NCBI GenBank assembly: GCA_044224215.1
Contig: JBGAKX010000128.1
Span: 1 to 13,356, forward strand
Source: DAOMFM01 sp035429825
Lineage (GTDB): Bacteria; Acidobacteriota; Blastocatellia; UBA7656; JADIYM01
DNA length: 13,356 nt
Reading direction: 5' to 3'
The notes beneath the pieces were generated by a model, which ran no database searches, was not told where the DNA came from, and worked only from the letters and a program-made list of their open reading frames with translations. Every line of letters begins with the position of its first letter. Within the stretch, counting starts at the first letter, position 1. This document shows, one piece after another, positions 6,929 through 13,356 of this stretch. The position numbers were made by a program, and so were the translations under genes.

Positions 6929-8428
6929 ATGCCAATCCGTACAGCCGTTCTTGCCGGTTTACTAATTGTTCTCATAACGGGGGTTGCGAGCGCGCAGCAA
7001 TCATCGGGCGGCGACACCAAGCGGCGAACGATCGCCATCACCTATCCGAACCGTGGCAAGATCGACATCAAGCTGACTGGGACAACGCGGACGCCGAAAG
7101 CCAACGGGGGCGCACAGGTCCGCCGCGACCGCGGACTGACACGCGTCGAAATCGAGATCGACGACATGGTGCCGGCGTACCTGCTCGGCGCCGACTACAC
7201 CACGTACGTGCTGTGGGCCATCACTCCCGAAGGCCAGGTCGAGAACATGGGCGAATTCCGACTGAACGGGAGCCGCAGCAAGCTGACCGCCACGACGCGA
7301 TACGAGACGTTCGCGATGCTGGTCACGGCCGAACCTCACTACGCAGTTTCCAAGCCCTCCCAGCTCGTGTGCCTCGAGAACACCGTGCCCAAGGGGCCGG
7401 TCGCCGTCCAATCGGCAGACGTGTTCTTTACCGGCGATTCGGGCCGGTACTTCTCGGACGAACGGCTGCCGGACGCCACGACAAAGGATTGGGCGAAACA
7501 GCCGATCGAGCTGCTCGGCGCGCGCCGCGCCGTTCGCATCGCGCAGCTTGCGCGCGCCGACGAGTTTGCAAAGCGCGATCTCGGCGACGCGCAGGATTCG
7601 CTGGCAAAGGCCGAGAACGCCTGGCTGAACGCCGACAAGGCGACAACGGAGCTTCTTGGCCGGAAAGCGATCAGGGAGGCCGAACGCGCTCGAGCCCTCA
7701 GCGAGGAGCGCGCCGAGCAGAAACGTATCCGCGACGAGATGCGCGCGCGCGAGGAGACGATCGCCGCGAACGAGCGGTCGCTGCAGGACTATCTCGACCA
7801 GATCGACGACCTGAAGGGCCAGCTGCGCGTGTCGGAAGCATCACGCGAACGTGCCGAGGACGAGGCCGAGCGGGCGCACGAAGAAGCCGCAGACCTCCGC
7901 GTCCAAGTCCGAAACTATAGTGCCCAGGTCGACCAGTTGACGGACCAGGTGCGACAGGCGGAAGACCGGCTCGGCATGGTCGAGAAGGAGCGCGAAGTCG
8001 AGAAGATGTCGGTGCAGCGCGCACAGTCGTACCAGTCGCTGAACCAGATGCTCACCCCCGTCGCGTCGACCAAGCCGGACCCGCGCGGATTCAAGGTCGT
8101 GCTGCCCGACTCGCTGTTCGACACGGCGGGGCGGCTGAAGCCGAGCGCGGCGGCGAAGCTGAATCCGATCGCCGGCGTCCTGATGGGACAACCGGCCATC
8201 GAGTTCGTGATCGAGGGATATCTCGACGATCGCGGCTCTGCTGACGGGATTCTGCAGATGTCGCAGATTCGCGCGCAGTCGGTCGCGGACTTCCTTGCGG
8301 CTGCCGGCGTCGATCCGAACCGGTTCAAGGTCACTGGCTACGGGTCGGCGAATCCCGTTGCGCCGAACAAGACTCTCAAGGGGCGCGTTACAAACCGGCG
8401 CGTCGAGCTCGTGTTCCTGAAACCATAG
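6929..8428 (+). CDS. OmpA-family peptidoglycan-binding protein with long coiled coil
   Basis: A 499-residue exported protein. A Sec signal peptide (MPIRTAVLAGLLIVLITGVASA) is probably cut after Ala22. Residues about 30-190 form a beta-rich domain of unknown type. Residues about 195-370 are a strongly charged Ala/Glu/Arg/Gln coiled coil. Residues about 385-497 are an OmpA C-terminal domain: IEGYLDDRGSADG with D433/D434 in place of the usual GHTD Asp, SQIRAQSV with R448, VTGYGSANPVAPN and the closing GRVTNRRVELVF. The Asp and Arg correspond to the pair that binds diaminopimelate in peptidoglycan. No beta-barrel is apparent, so the protein probably sits in the periplasm attached to the cell wall. 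The gap before it holds repeats and a candidate promoter. It follows another coiled-coil envelope protein in the same direction, so joint action is possible. Confidence 0.92.
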   Translation: MPIRTAVLAGLLIVLITGVASAQQSSGGDTKRRTIAITYPNRGKIDIKLTGTTRTPKANGGAQVRRDRGLTRVEIEIDDMVPAYLLGADYTTYVLWAITPEGQVENMGEFRLNGSRSKLTATTRYETFAMLVTAEPHYAVSKPSQLVCLENTVPKGPVAVQSADVFFTGDSGRYFSDERLPDATTKDWAKQPIELLGARRAVRIAQLARADEFAKRDLGDAQDSLAKAENAWLNADKATTELLGRKAIREAERARALSEERAEQKRIRDEMRAREETIAANERSLQDYLDQIDDLKGQLRVSEASRERAEDEAERAHEEAADLRVQVRNYSAQVDQLTDQVRQAEDRLGMVEKEREVEKMSVQRAQSYQSLNQMLTPVASTKPDPRGFKVVLPDSLFDTAGRLKPSAAAKLNPIAGVLMGQPAIEFVIEGYLDDRGSADGILQMSQIRAQSVADFLAAAGVDPNRFKVTGYGSANPVAPNKTLKGRVTNRRVELVFLKP

Positions 8429-8439
8429 GCGAAAGACAG

Positions 8440-8468
8440 GCCGCAGATTTTCGCAGATGGACACAGAT
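8440..8468 (+). repeat. Short dispersed repeat, forward copy after the OmpA-domain gene
   Basis: GCCGCAGATTTTCGCAGATG followed by GACACAGAT. It starts 11 nt after the stop codon of the OmpA-domain gene and consists of three roughly 10-nt units with the core CGCAGAT/ACAGAT. The ATG of the following small frame is part of this repeat. Confidence 0.65.
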
Positions 8469-8588
8469 CAGACGAGCAAGAGCGACACCAGGGCGGACGC
8501 GGGCGGCGTGACCGAGGACGACTGGGCGCGGATCGACGAACTGCTCCACGCCTCGTGGCGGTCGCTGCACGGAGCTGTGAATTCCTAG
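8457..8588 (+). CDS. Possible 43-residue small protein or gene remnant
   Basis: ATG at 8457 to TAG at 8586-8588. From codon 5 on, nearly every codon ends in G or C, as in the real genes around it. The peptide has an acidic amphipathic helix, VTEDDWARIDELLHASW, that looks like genuine coding sequence. The start codon and first codons come from one dispersed repeat (8440-8468), and the stop codon is the first base of, or directly joins, the next (8588-8645). No Shine-Dalgarno site is visible; GTG at codon 18 is an alternative start. The helix is reminiscent of the first residues of some acidobacterial Ser/Thr kinases and sigma-like proteins, so it may be the leftover of a lost gene. No function can be given. 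Confidence 0.35.
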   Translation: MDTDQTSKSDTRADAGGVTEDDWARIDELLHASWRSLHGAVNS

Positions 8589-8645
8589 CCGCGGATATAC
8601 GCGGATCAACACGGATCTGAATTTGCGTTCATTCGCGGTCTGCCT
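8588..8645. repeat. Dispersed repeat, forward and reverse units joined
   Basis: The forward unit GCCGCGGATATACGCGGAT (8588-8606) continues to ACGGATCTGAAT. The reverse unit ATTTGCGTTCATTCGCGG (8621-8638) follows directly, making an imperfect palindrome (13 of 18 bases in the core). It ends 14 bp before the glyA start codon and so would be in the glyA leader or promoter region. Confidence 0.65.
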
Positions 8646-8659
8646 TACGATGCGCGGCC

Positions 8660-9910
8660 ATGAACACCGACTGGATGTCACGCCCGCTCGCCGACGTCGA
8701 TCCCGAGGTCGCCGCCGCGCTCGACAAGGAGCGCATTCGCCAGAACCGCAACCTCGAAATGATCGCGTCAGAGAACTTCGTCTCGCGAGCGGTCCTCGAA
8801 GCCGCCGGCTCGATCATGACCAACAAGTACGCCGAAGGGTATCCGGGGCGGCGGTACTACGGCGGGTGCGAGCAGTACGACATCGTCGAGAATCTCGCGC
8901 GCGACCGCGCGAAGAAGCTCTTTGGAGCGGAGCACGCGAACGTCCAGCCGCACTCCGGGGCGCAGGCGAACATGGCGGTATTCATGGCCGCGTGCAAGCC
9001 TGGCGACACGATCTTCGGAATGGACCTGTCGCACGGCGGGCACCTGACGCACGGCCATCCGCTCAACTATTCGGGCAAGACGTTCCATATCGTGCCGTAC
9101 GGGGTCCGCAAGGACACCGAGACGATCGACTACGACGCGCTCGCATCGCATGCCGAGGAGCACAAACCGCGCATGATCGTCTGCGGTGCAAGCGCGTACC
9201 CGCGGACAATCGACTTTGAGCGCATCGGCCAGATTGCTCGAGACAACGACGCGCTCGTGATGGCAGACATTGCCCACATCGCCGGTCTGGTCGTCGCAGG
9301 ACTGCATCCAAGTCCCGTTCCCCACTGCGATTTCGTGACGACGACGACGCACAAGACGCTGAGGGGACCCCGCGGAGGGCTGATCCTGTGCCGCGAGCCG
9401 TGGGCCAAGGAGATCGATCGATCGGTGTTCCCCGGCGTGCAGGGCGGACCGTTGATGCACGCAGTCGCGGCCAAGGCCGTCAGCTTCAACGAGGCGCTCG
9501 AGCCGGCGTTTGCGGTCTACCAGAAGCAGGTCGTCGTGAACGCTTCGGCGCTCGCGGCGGCGCTCGCGGAGAAGGGTTGGCGAATCGTCTCGGGCGGCAC
9601 GGACAACCACCTGCTGCTTCTCGATGCGTTCTCGCGCGGAGTGACGGGCAAGGTCGCCGAGAAGGCGCTCGAGCACGCCGCGATCACGGTGAACAAGAAC
9701 ACGATCCCGTTCGATACGCAGCCCCCGCTGGTTGCGAGCGGTGTCCGGCTGGGAACGCCTGCTCTTACCACGCGCGGGATGGACGAGGCGGACATGGCGA
9801 CGATCGCCGGGTTCATCGACCGGGTGCTGTCAGCGCCCGATGACGCGGCGGTGCAGGCTGCCGTCCGCGCCGAGGTCGAAGCGATGTGCGACCGGTTCCC
9901 GCTGTACTGA
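8660..9910 (+). CDS. glyA: Serine hydroxymethyltransferase
   Basis: A 416-residue cytosolic PLP enzyme that converts serine and tetrahydrofolate to glycine and 5,10-methylenetetrahydrofolate. Visible family motifs are NLEMIASENF (31-40), KYAEGYPGRRYYGG (56-69) with E60, HSGAQANMAV (98-107), MADIAHIAGL (201-210) with D203 and H206, and the PLP-lysine motif TTTTHKTLRGPRGG (227-240) with K232 as the Schiff-base lysine. The C-terminal domain contains NKNTIPFD and SGVRLGTPALTTRGM. Length and motif order are normal, and the frame is intact. The ATG at 8660 gives the usual N-terminus; no good ribosome site precedes it, and the upstream sequence is dispersed repeat. It converges with the kinase gene, with one repeat copy between them. 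Identification is firm. Confidence 0.97.
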   Translation: MNTDWMSRPLADVDPEVAAALDKERIRQNRNLEMIASENFVSRAVLEAAGSIMTNKYAEGYPGRRYYGGCEQYDIVENLARDRAKKLFGAEHANVQPHSGAQANMAVFMAACKPGDTIFGMDLSHGGHLTHGHPLNYSGKTFHIVPYGVRKDTETIDYDALASHAEEHKPRMIVCGASAYPRTIDFERIGQIARDNDALVMADIAHIAGLVVAGLHPSPVPHCDFVTTTTHKTLRGPRGGLILCREPWAKEIDRSVFPGVQGGPLMHAVAAKAVSFNEALEPAFAVYQKQVVVNASALAAALAEKGWRIVSGGTDNHLLLLDAFSRGVTGKVAEKALEHAAITVNKNTIPFDTQPPLVASGVRLGTPALTTRGMDEADMATIAGFIDRVLSAPDDAAVQAAVRAEVEAMCDRFPLY

Positions 9911-9943
9911 CGGACTGCACCCGCCACCTACCGGTGGCCGCGT

Positions 9944-9980
9944 GTATTCAGATTCGCGTGATTCGCGTTAATCCGCGGCC
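9944..9980 (-). repeat. Short dispersed repeat, copy between glyA and the kinase gene
   Basis: On the minus strand it reads GGCCGCGGATTAACGCGAAT and then CACGCGAATCTGAATAC. It closely matches the forward unit at 8588 (GCCGCGGAT, ACGCG.AT, ATCTGAAT shared). It contains both the current TGA stop of the ATPase-TPR frame (9948-9950) and the TAA (9968-9970) that would end it if the frameshift were corrected. Confidence 0.65.
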
Positions 9981-12623
9981 CTCCCCTTCTTCATCTCCAA
10001 CCTCGCAAGCGCTTCGTCGACCTGCGCAACGTCCCGCCACCCGAGATCCGCATAGATCTCTGCGCGACCGCGTGAGCGCAAGCTCGGCCTCGACGATCGC
10101 CCCCGCCGCGAGGTTCACCTCGCCGATGTACAGCAGCGCCAGCGCGGCGTATTCGCGCCGACCCGTCTCCTCGCACAACCTCAACCCGGCGGTCAGCATC
10201 GCGACAGCGCCGTCCGACTCGCCGCACGCCAGCAGCGCGCGGCCCAGGTTGACGCGGCAGTCACCCTCGCACGCCCGGTCGCCGATCTCGACAAACGTCG
10301 TCAGGCTCTCCTCGAACGTCGAGCGCGCGCGTTCGAACTGACCGAGCCGGTAGTAGGTCTCGCCGATGTTCGCGAGATCGATTCCCTCCCGGCGTCTGAG
10401 CGACAGCGATCTCGACAGCCTGAGCGAGTCCTCGTGCCAGCGAATCGCAGATTCGTGGTCGCCCGTCTCGTCGTACCAGAGCGCCATGACCGAACACGCC
10501 TGCTGCTCGGCGATCGGATCCCTTGATTCGCGCGCGAGCGCGAGCGCCTGCCGCGCGAGCTCGCCGCCCTCCTCGAACGCGCCGCGCAGCGTGCATATCC
10601 ACGCAAGATTCTGTGCGACGAGCGAACGCAGGCTTGCCGGATCCGAACCGGTGAGTATTGCGTGGATCGCTTCGAACCGCTCCTCGGCCTCGACGGTCCG
10701 ACCGAGTCGGCGCAACACGTTGGCCGCTGTAATTCGCGCAGCGAACGCACGCGCGCGATCGCCCGCGGCGCCCGCGATTTTTGCAGCCTCTTCGGCAACC
10801 TCCACGGCACGCTCCAGCTTTCCACGAGCGACGTGACACTGCGCGATCTCGAGCAGCGCCTCGGCATGCATCGTCGCCTCGCCGGACCGCTGGGCAACGG
10901 CGACGGCGGATGCGAGCGCGGTCTTCGCCTCCGTGGGCCGCCCGGCTCGCAACAACAACGAGCCGGTGAGCAGGTCGAGCCTCAATATGTCGCTCTCGGG
11001 AGGCTCGGTTCCCTCGGCGTGAAGCGCCTCTGCGGCCTCGCGCGCGCGTCCCAGCACCACCTCTGCCGCGTCCGTGTCGGCGCGCGCAATCGCCTCCTCA
11101 CCCGCACGAACGCCCCAACGCAACGCTTCGCGCCATGAACCTACCGCGTGATTGTGATACGACAGCGCGCGCGCAATGCGATCGAGTCGATCGGCATACA
11201 CGTCCTCGAGCGCCCGAACGACGCGCTGATGCAGCCTGCGCCGGCGGCGCGTCGGCAGGTCCTCGTAGAGCACACGTCGAATCGTCGCCGAGTAGAAGCG
11301 GTAGTCGTCGGGTCGCTGCACGCCCTCCTCGCTGATGATCTGCTGCGCCTCGGCGAGCTCGAGCATCGATTCGAGGTCGAGCTCCTCGAGACCGGTGGCT
11401 TCGAGCAACGTGTCGAACCGGAACTGGTCGCCGATCACCGCGGCGGTCTCGACGACCGCCCGCAGTCGCTCGTCGACGCCGCGCAGTTGCGCGCGGACCG
11501 CGTTGCTGACCGTCTCTGGCAGCGATACCCGATCGAGGTCCGCGCACTCCCATCCGCCGGGTCGTCGCGCGATCTGCCCCGCGGACACGAGGTTTCGCGT
11601 CATCTCGTACAGGTAGTAAGGGTTCCCGCCGGTCGCGTCTTCGAGTCGCTGCACGTCGAGCTGCCGGATGCGGATGCGGTCAAAGACCGACTCGAGCCAC
11701 GTCCGGACACCGCTCACCGAAAACGGCTTGATCGGGAGCACTGTGCACGTTCGGAGGTTGCCCTGCCCGAGCAGCCAGCTCGCAAGGTCGCTTCCGCTGT
11801 TTCGCTGCGTGTCGGTGTCGCGCGCGGTGCCGACGACGAGCGTGCGCCTTCCGGCGAGATTCCGGCCGAGGTACCCGAGCAGCTCGAGGTTCATTCGCGA
11901 CGCCCACTGGACGTCGTCGAAGACCAGCACCAGCGGCCGCTCGGACGCGAGCCTCTGGAACTCCTCGGTGATCGCGGCGAACACGCGCCACTTGTCGTTC
12001 TCGTCGTGGATGCCGCCTTCGTCGCGCGAGAATCCGCCTGCGACGAGCTGGCCGATGCGCTCGTCGGCCCTGAGGTCGCCAGACGTCACGTGCGATTGGA
12101 GGCTCGGGTTGTTCGCCGACGCGAGCATGGCGACGAACGTCTGGAACGGAGCGGGCCGGTTGCCTTCGTAATCGAAGAACCGTCCCGTGACGACGAGCGC
12201 ACCGCGCTCCCGCGCCCAGTCGCCGAACGCGCGCACGAGCGTGGACTTTCCAATGCCGGCATCGCCCGCGATGATCGTGAGGCGAGCGTTCCCCGCGAGC
12301 GCGTTCTGGTATTCGCTCTTCAGCGTCTCCATCTCGGCGTCGCGGCAGACAAAGCAGCTCATCTCGGGCCATTCGGAATCTCCCGCAACCGAGAAGCCCT
12401 CCGAGTCGGTGTCGCGGGGATTCGTCGTGGGTCCGGCAACGACGTGGGTCTTGTGCCGCGGCTCCGTCGACTGGTCGGGCTCGACCATCGTCGCGTCGAG
12501 CCGGATCGGAGCATTTCCGTCGACGAGCCCCATCAGCTCCGCAGGCGACTGGGGACGCTTCTTCGCATCGACGAGCAGAGCCGCGGAGATCGCGCGCGCA
12601 ATTCCCGCGTGCAGGTCGGGCAC
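9948..12623 (-). CDS. AAA ATPase-TPR portion of a broken PknK-like kinase, kinase tail at its N-terminus
   Basis: An 891-residue frame from a GTG at 12621-12623, with no ribosome site. Residues 1-35 (PDLHAGIARAISAALLVDAK, then KRPQSPAELMGLV) are the end of a protein kinase domain, not a natural N-terminus. They continue in frame from the kinase fragment upstream, separated only by TAA and six codons. An AAA_16/MalT-like ATPase follows. It has FVCRDAE (91-97; the usual FVGR glycine is Cys here), Walker A GDAGIGKST (120-128), Walker B LVLVFDDVQW (231-240) and the GNPYYLYE motif (333-340). From about 480 to 870 there are tandem TPR-like helices (for example ANIGETYYRLGQFERARSTF). The last residues RRDLCGSRVAGRCAGRR... 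are out-of-frame junk: one base near 10061 shifts the frame. The intact protein would be a signal-transduction kinase of the kinase-AAA-TPR type with about 1124 residues. If this part is translated alone it could start at a later ATG, such as codon 88. Confidence 0.85.
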   Translation of the reverse strand: MPDLHAGIARAISAALLVDAKKRPQSPAELMGLVDGNAPIRLDATMVEPDQSTEPRHKTHVVAGPTTNPRDTDSEGFSVAGDSEWPEMSCFVCRDAEMETLKSEYQNALAGNARLTIIAGDAGIGKSTLVRAFGDWARERGALVVTGRFFDYEGNRPAPFQTFVAMLASANNPSLQSHVTSGDLRADERIGQLVAGGFSRDEGGIHDENDKWRVFAAITEEFQRLASERPLVLVFDDVQWASRMNLELLGYLGRNLAGRRTLVVGTARDTDTQRNSGSDLASWLLGQGNLRTCTVLPIKPFSVSGVRTWLESVFDRIRIRQLDVQRLEDATGGNPYYLYEMTRNLVSAGQIARRPGGWECADLDRVSLPETVSNAVRAQLRGVDERLRAVVETAAVIGDQFRFDTLLEATGLEELDLESMLELAEAQQIISEEGVQRPDDYRFYSATIRRVLYEDLPTRRRRRLHQRVVRALEDVYADRLDRIARALSYHNHAVGSWREALRWGVRAGEEAIARADTDAAEVVLGRAREAAEALHAEGTEPPESDILRLDLLTGSLLLRAGRPTEAKTALASAVAVAQRSGEATMHAEALLEIAQCHVARGKLERAVEVAEEAAKIAGAAGDRARAFAARITAANVLRRLGRTVEAEERFEAIHAILTGSDPASLRSLVAQNLAWICTLRGAFEEGGELARQALALARESRDPIAEQQACSVMALWYDETGDHESAIRWHEDSLRLSRSLSLRRREGIDLANIGETYYRLGQFERARSTFEESLTTFVEIGDRACEGDCRVNLGRALLACGESDGAVAMLTAGLRLCEETGRREYAALALLYIGEVNLAAGAIVEAELALTRSRRDLCGSRVAGRCAGRRSACEVGDEEGEGRGLTRITRI
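10055..10070 (-). other. Frameshift near the 3' end of the ATPase-TPR frame
   Basis: Up to about 10061 the frame reads a TPR helix (EAELALTRSR). Beyond it the present frame gives Arg/Gly-rich nonsense, whereas the frame one base over reads EIYADLGWRDVAQVDEALAR, then LEMKKGRAAD and TAA at 9968-9970. Removing one base at about 10061 (the A in CGCAGAG, minus strand) joins ...TRSR to EIYADLGW and gives a normal TPR ending. Confidence 0.7.
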
Positions 12624-12641
12624 GAGGTCGATCGCCGGTTT

Positions 12642-12644
12642 TTA
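12642..12644 (-). other. In-frame TAA inside the kinase domain
   Basis: The minus strand reads ...GTG GCG GGC CGC TAA AAA CCG GCG ATC GAC CTC GTG CCC GAC. The codons before and after are in the same frame (12644 minus 12623 is 21). A single C-to-T change (CAA to TAA) would explain the stop and restores IVAGRQKPAIDLVPDLHAGI, a normal kinase alphaG-alphaH linker. Confidence 0.9.
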
Positions 12645-13343
12645 GCGGCCCGCCACGATGCGGTCCATGACCGCGAACGACGACCCGCCGTTGAACGGCA
12701 GCCTTCCAGTCACCAGTTCGTACAGGATGATCCCGAGCGAAAAGACGTCGGTCGCCGGCGAGATCTCTTCCGACAGAATCTGCTCGGGCGACATGTAGCT
12801 GTAGGTGCCCACCATCGCGCCGGACACGGTGAGCTTCTCGCCGCCGTCCTCGCCCGTGAATCTGGCGAGGCCAAAGTCGAGGACCTTGACGACTTCGCGT
12901 CCGTCGTCCATCCGGCTGAGCATCACGTTGCCCGGTTTGAGGTCCCTGTGCAGGACGCCGCGACGGTGGCCTGCCTCGACGGCCGCGCAGATCGGCCGGA
13001 AGACTTCGAGCGTTCGCTCGACGGTAAAGGCCTTGTGCGCCCGGATTTCGTCGTCGAGCGTCGGTCCGTCGAGAAACTCCATCACAAAGTAGGGCGTCTG
13101 GGGTCCGGCCTCGCCAAAGTCGAAGATCTGCACCACGTTGGGGTGGCGGATGCGTGCGGCAGCCTGGGCTTCGCGCAGGAACCGCGCGCGGGCGACGTCG
13201 TTGTTCTGGCTCGGCAGGATGATCTTGACGGCCACCTGGTCGCCGAGCGCTACGCGTTCGGCGACGTAGACGGTCCCCATGCCGCCGCTGCGCAGCTGCC
13301 GCATCAGCCGGTATTTGCCGTCGAGGATGTCTCCGACCTGCAT
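12642..13343 (-). CDS. Ser/Thr protein kinase fragment (PknB/PknK type), ends early
   Basis: A 233-residue Hanks-type kinase whose frame stops before its domain ends. Visible motifs are the glycine loop SGGMGTVY (19-26), VAVK with Lys40, the alphaC Glu58 in FLREAQ, HRDLKPGN with catalytic D134 and N139, DFG (156-158), GTYSYMSPEQ (179-188) and D199 in TDVFSLG. All catalytic residues are present. What is lost by the TAA is the alphaH-alphaI region, including the conserved Arg (in KKRP, encoded downstream) that pairs with the Glu of the SPE motif, so the fragment alone would probably fold poorly. There is no membrane segment; in PknK-like proteins the ATPase and TPR parts follow directly. The start is the ATG at 13341-13343 beside the window edge; no ribosome site is visible in the 13 bases upstream. 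Confidence 0.9.
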   Translation of the reverse strand: MQVGDILDGKYRLMRQLRSGGMGTVYVAERVALGDQVAVKIILPSQNNDVARARFLREAQAAARIRHPNVVQIFDFGEAGPQTPYFVMEFLDGPTLDDEIRAHKAFTVERTLEVFRPICAAVEAGHRRGVLHRDLKPGNVMLSRMDDGREVVKVLDFGLARFTGEDGGEKLTVSGAMVGTYSYMSPEQILSEEISPATDVFSLGIILYELVTGRLPFNGGSSFAVMDRIVAGR

Positions 13344-13356
13344 CGTTTGGGGATTC

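Noticed and set aside
6630..6965. 111-codon plus-strand frame and a 66-codon minus-strand frame in the repeat-rich gap
   Set aside because: They run through the hairpin and repeat units, lack coding-like third positions and ribosome sites, and the plus-strand frame overlaps the OmpA-gene signal peptide.
8440..9980. CRISPR-like array from the recurring CGCRGAT units
   Set aside because: Copies are far apart, in both orientations and variable in sequence, with genes between them and no cas genes in the window.
12620..12650. Frameshift in the A run of TAAAAACC as the cause of the kinase split
   Set aside because: The two halves are already in the same frame, so a single-base insertion or deletion would break rather than join them; a substitution fits better.

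Overview
The window is GC-rich chromosomal DNA from a Gram-negative, probably soil or sediment, bacterium. Lipoproteins, an OmpA-type protein, a kinase-ATPase-TPR regulator and the codon use all fit Acidobacteriota (Vicinamibacteria-like). That placement is inference; there is no rRNA gene or other taxonomic marker. I found no tRNA, rRNA, CRISPR array, transposase or phage gene.

Layout. Positions 1-3266 are on the minus strand: a secreted beta-propeller-like protein cut by the window edge, a lipoprotein with six BNR/Asp-box motifs that overlaps it by 20 bp, and a two-gene unit of a DUF62 S-adenosylmethionine hydrolase and inorganic pyrophosphatase (ppa). From 3267 the plus strand takes over. 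It carries a lipoprotein resembling an FTP/PepSY propeptide with no peptidase attached, then a 775-residue membrane protein of unknown family with a long periplasmic coiled coil. A repeat-rich 329-bp gap follows, then an OmpA-domain coiled-coil protein, a possible 43-residue mini-gene, and glyA. From 9948 to 13343 the minus strand encodes a PknK-like protein (Ser/Thr kinase, AAA ATPase, TPR) that is broken.

Functional reading. ppa and the DUF62 protein are housekeeping or salvage enzymes that drive reactions forward by destroying pyrophosphate and SAM. The lipoprotein, membrane coiled-coil protein and OmpA protein may form an envelope-spanning set; that is inference from topology and gene order. 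glyA is ordinary one-carbon metabolism.

Most notable points. (1) The kinase reading frame contains one in-frame TAA inside the kinase domain, with the rest of the kinase, the ATPase and the TPRs continuing in the same frame. A second lesion, a one-base frameshift, lies near its C-terminus. (2) A family of short intergenic repeats (GCCGCRGAT...CGCRGAT...) sits at or within 11 nt of the stop codon of four consecutive reading frames, each time in the same orientation relative to the gene. Two copies pair with inverted partners about 200 bp away, and one of these pairs encloses an 18-bp-arm hairpin.
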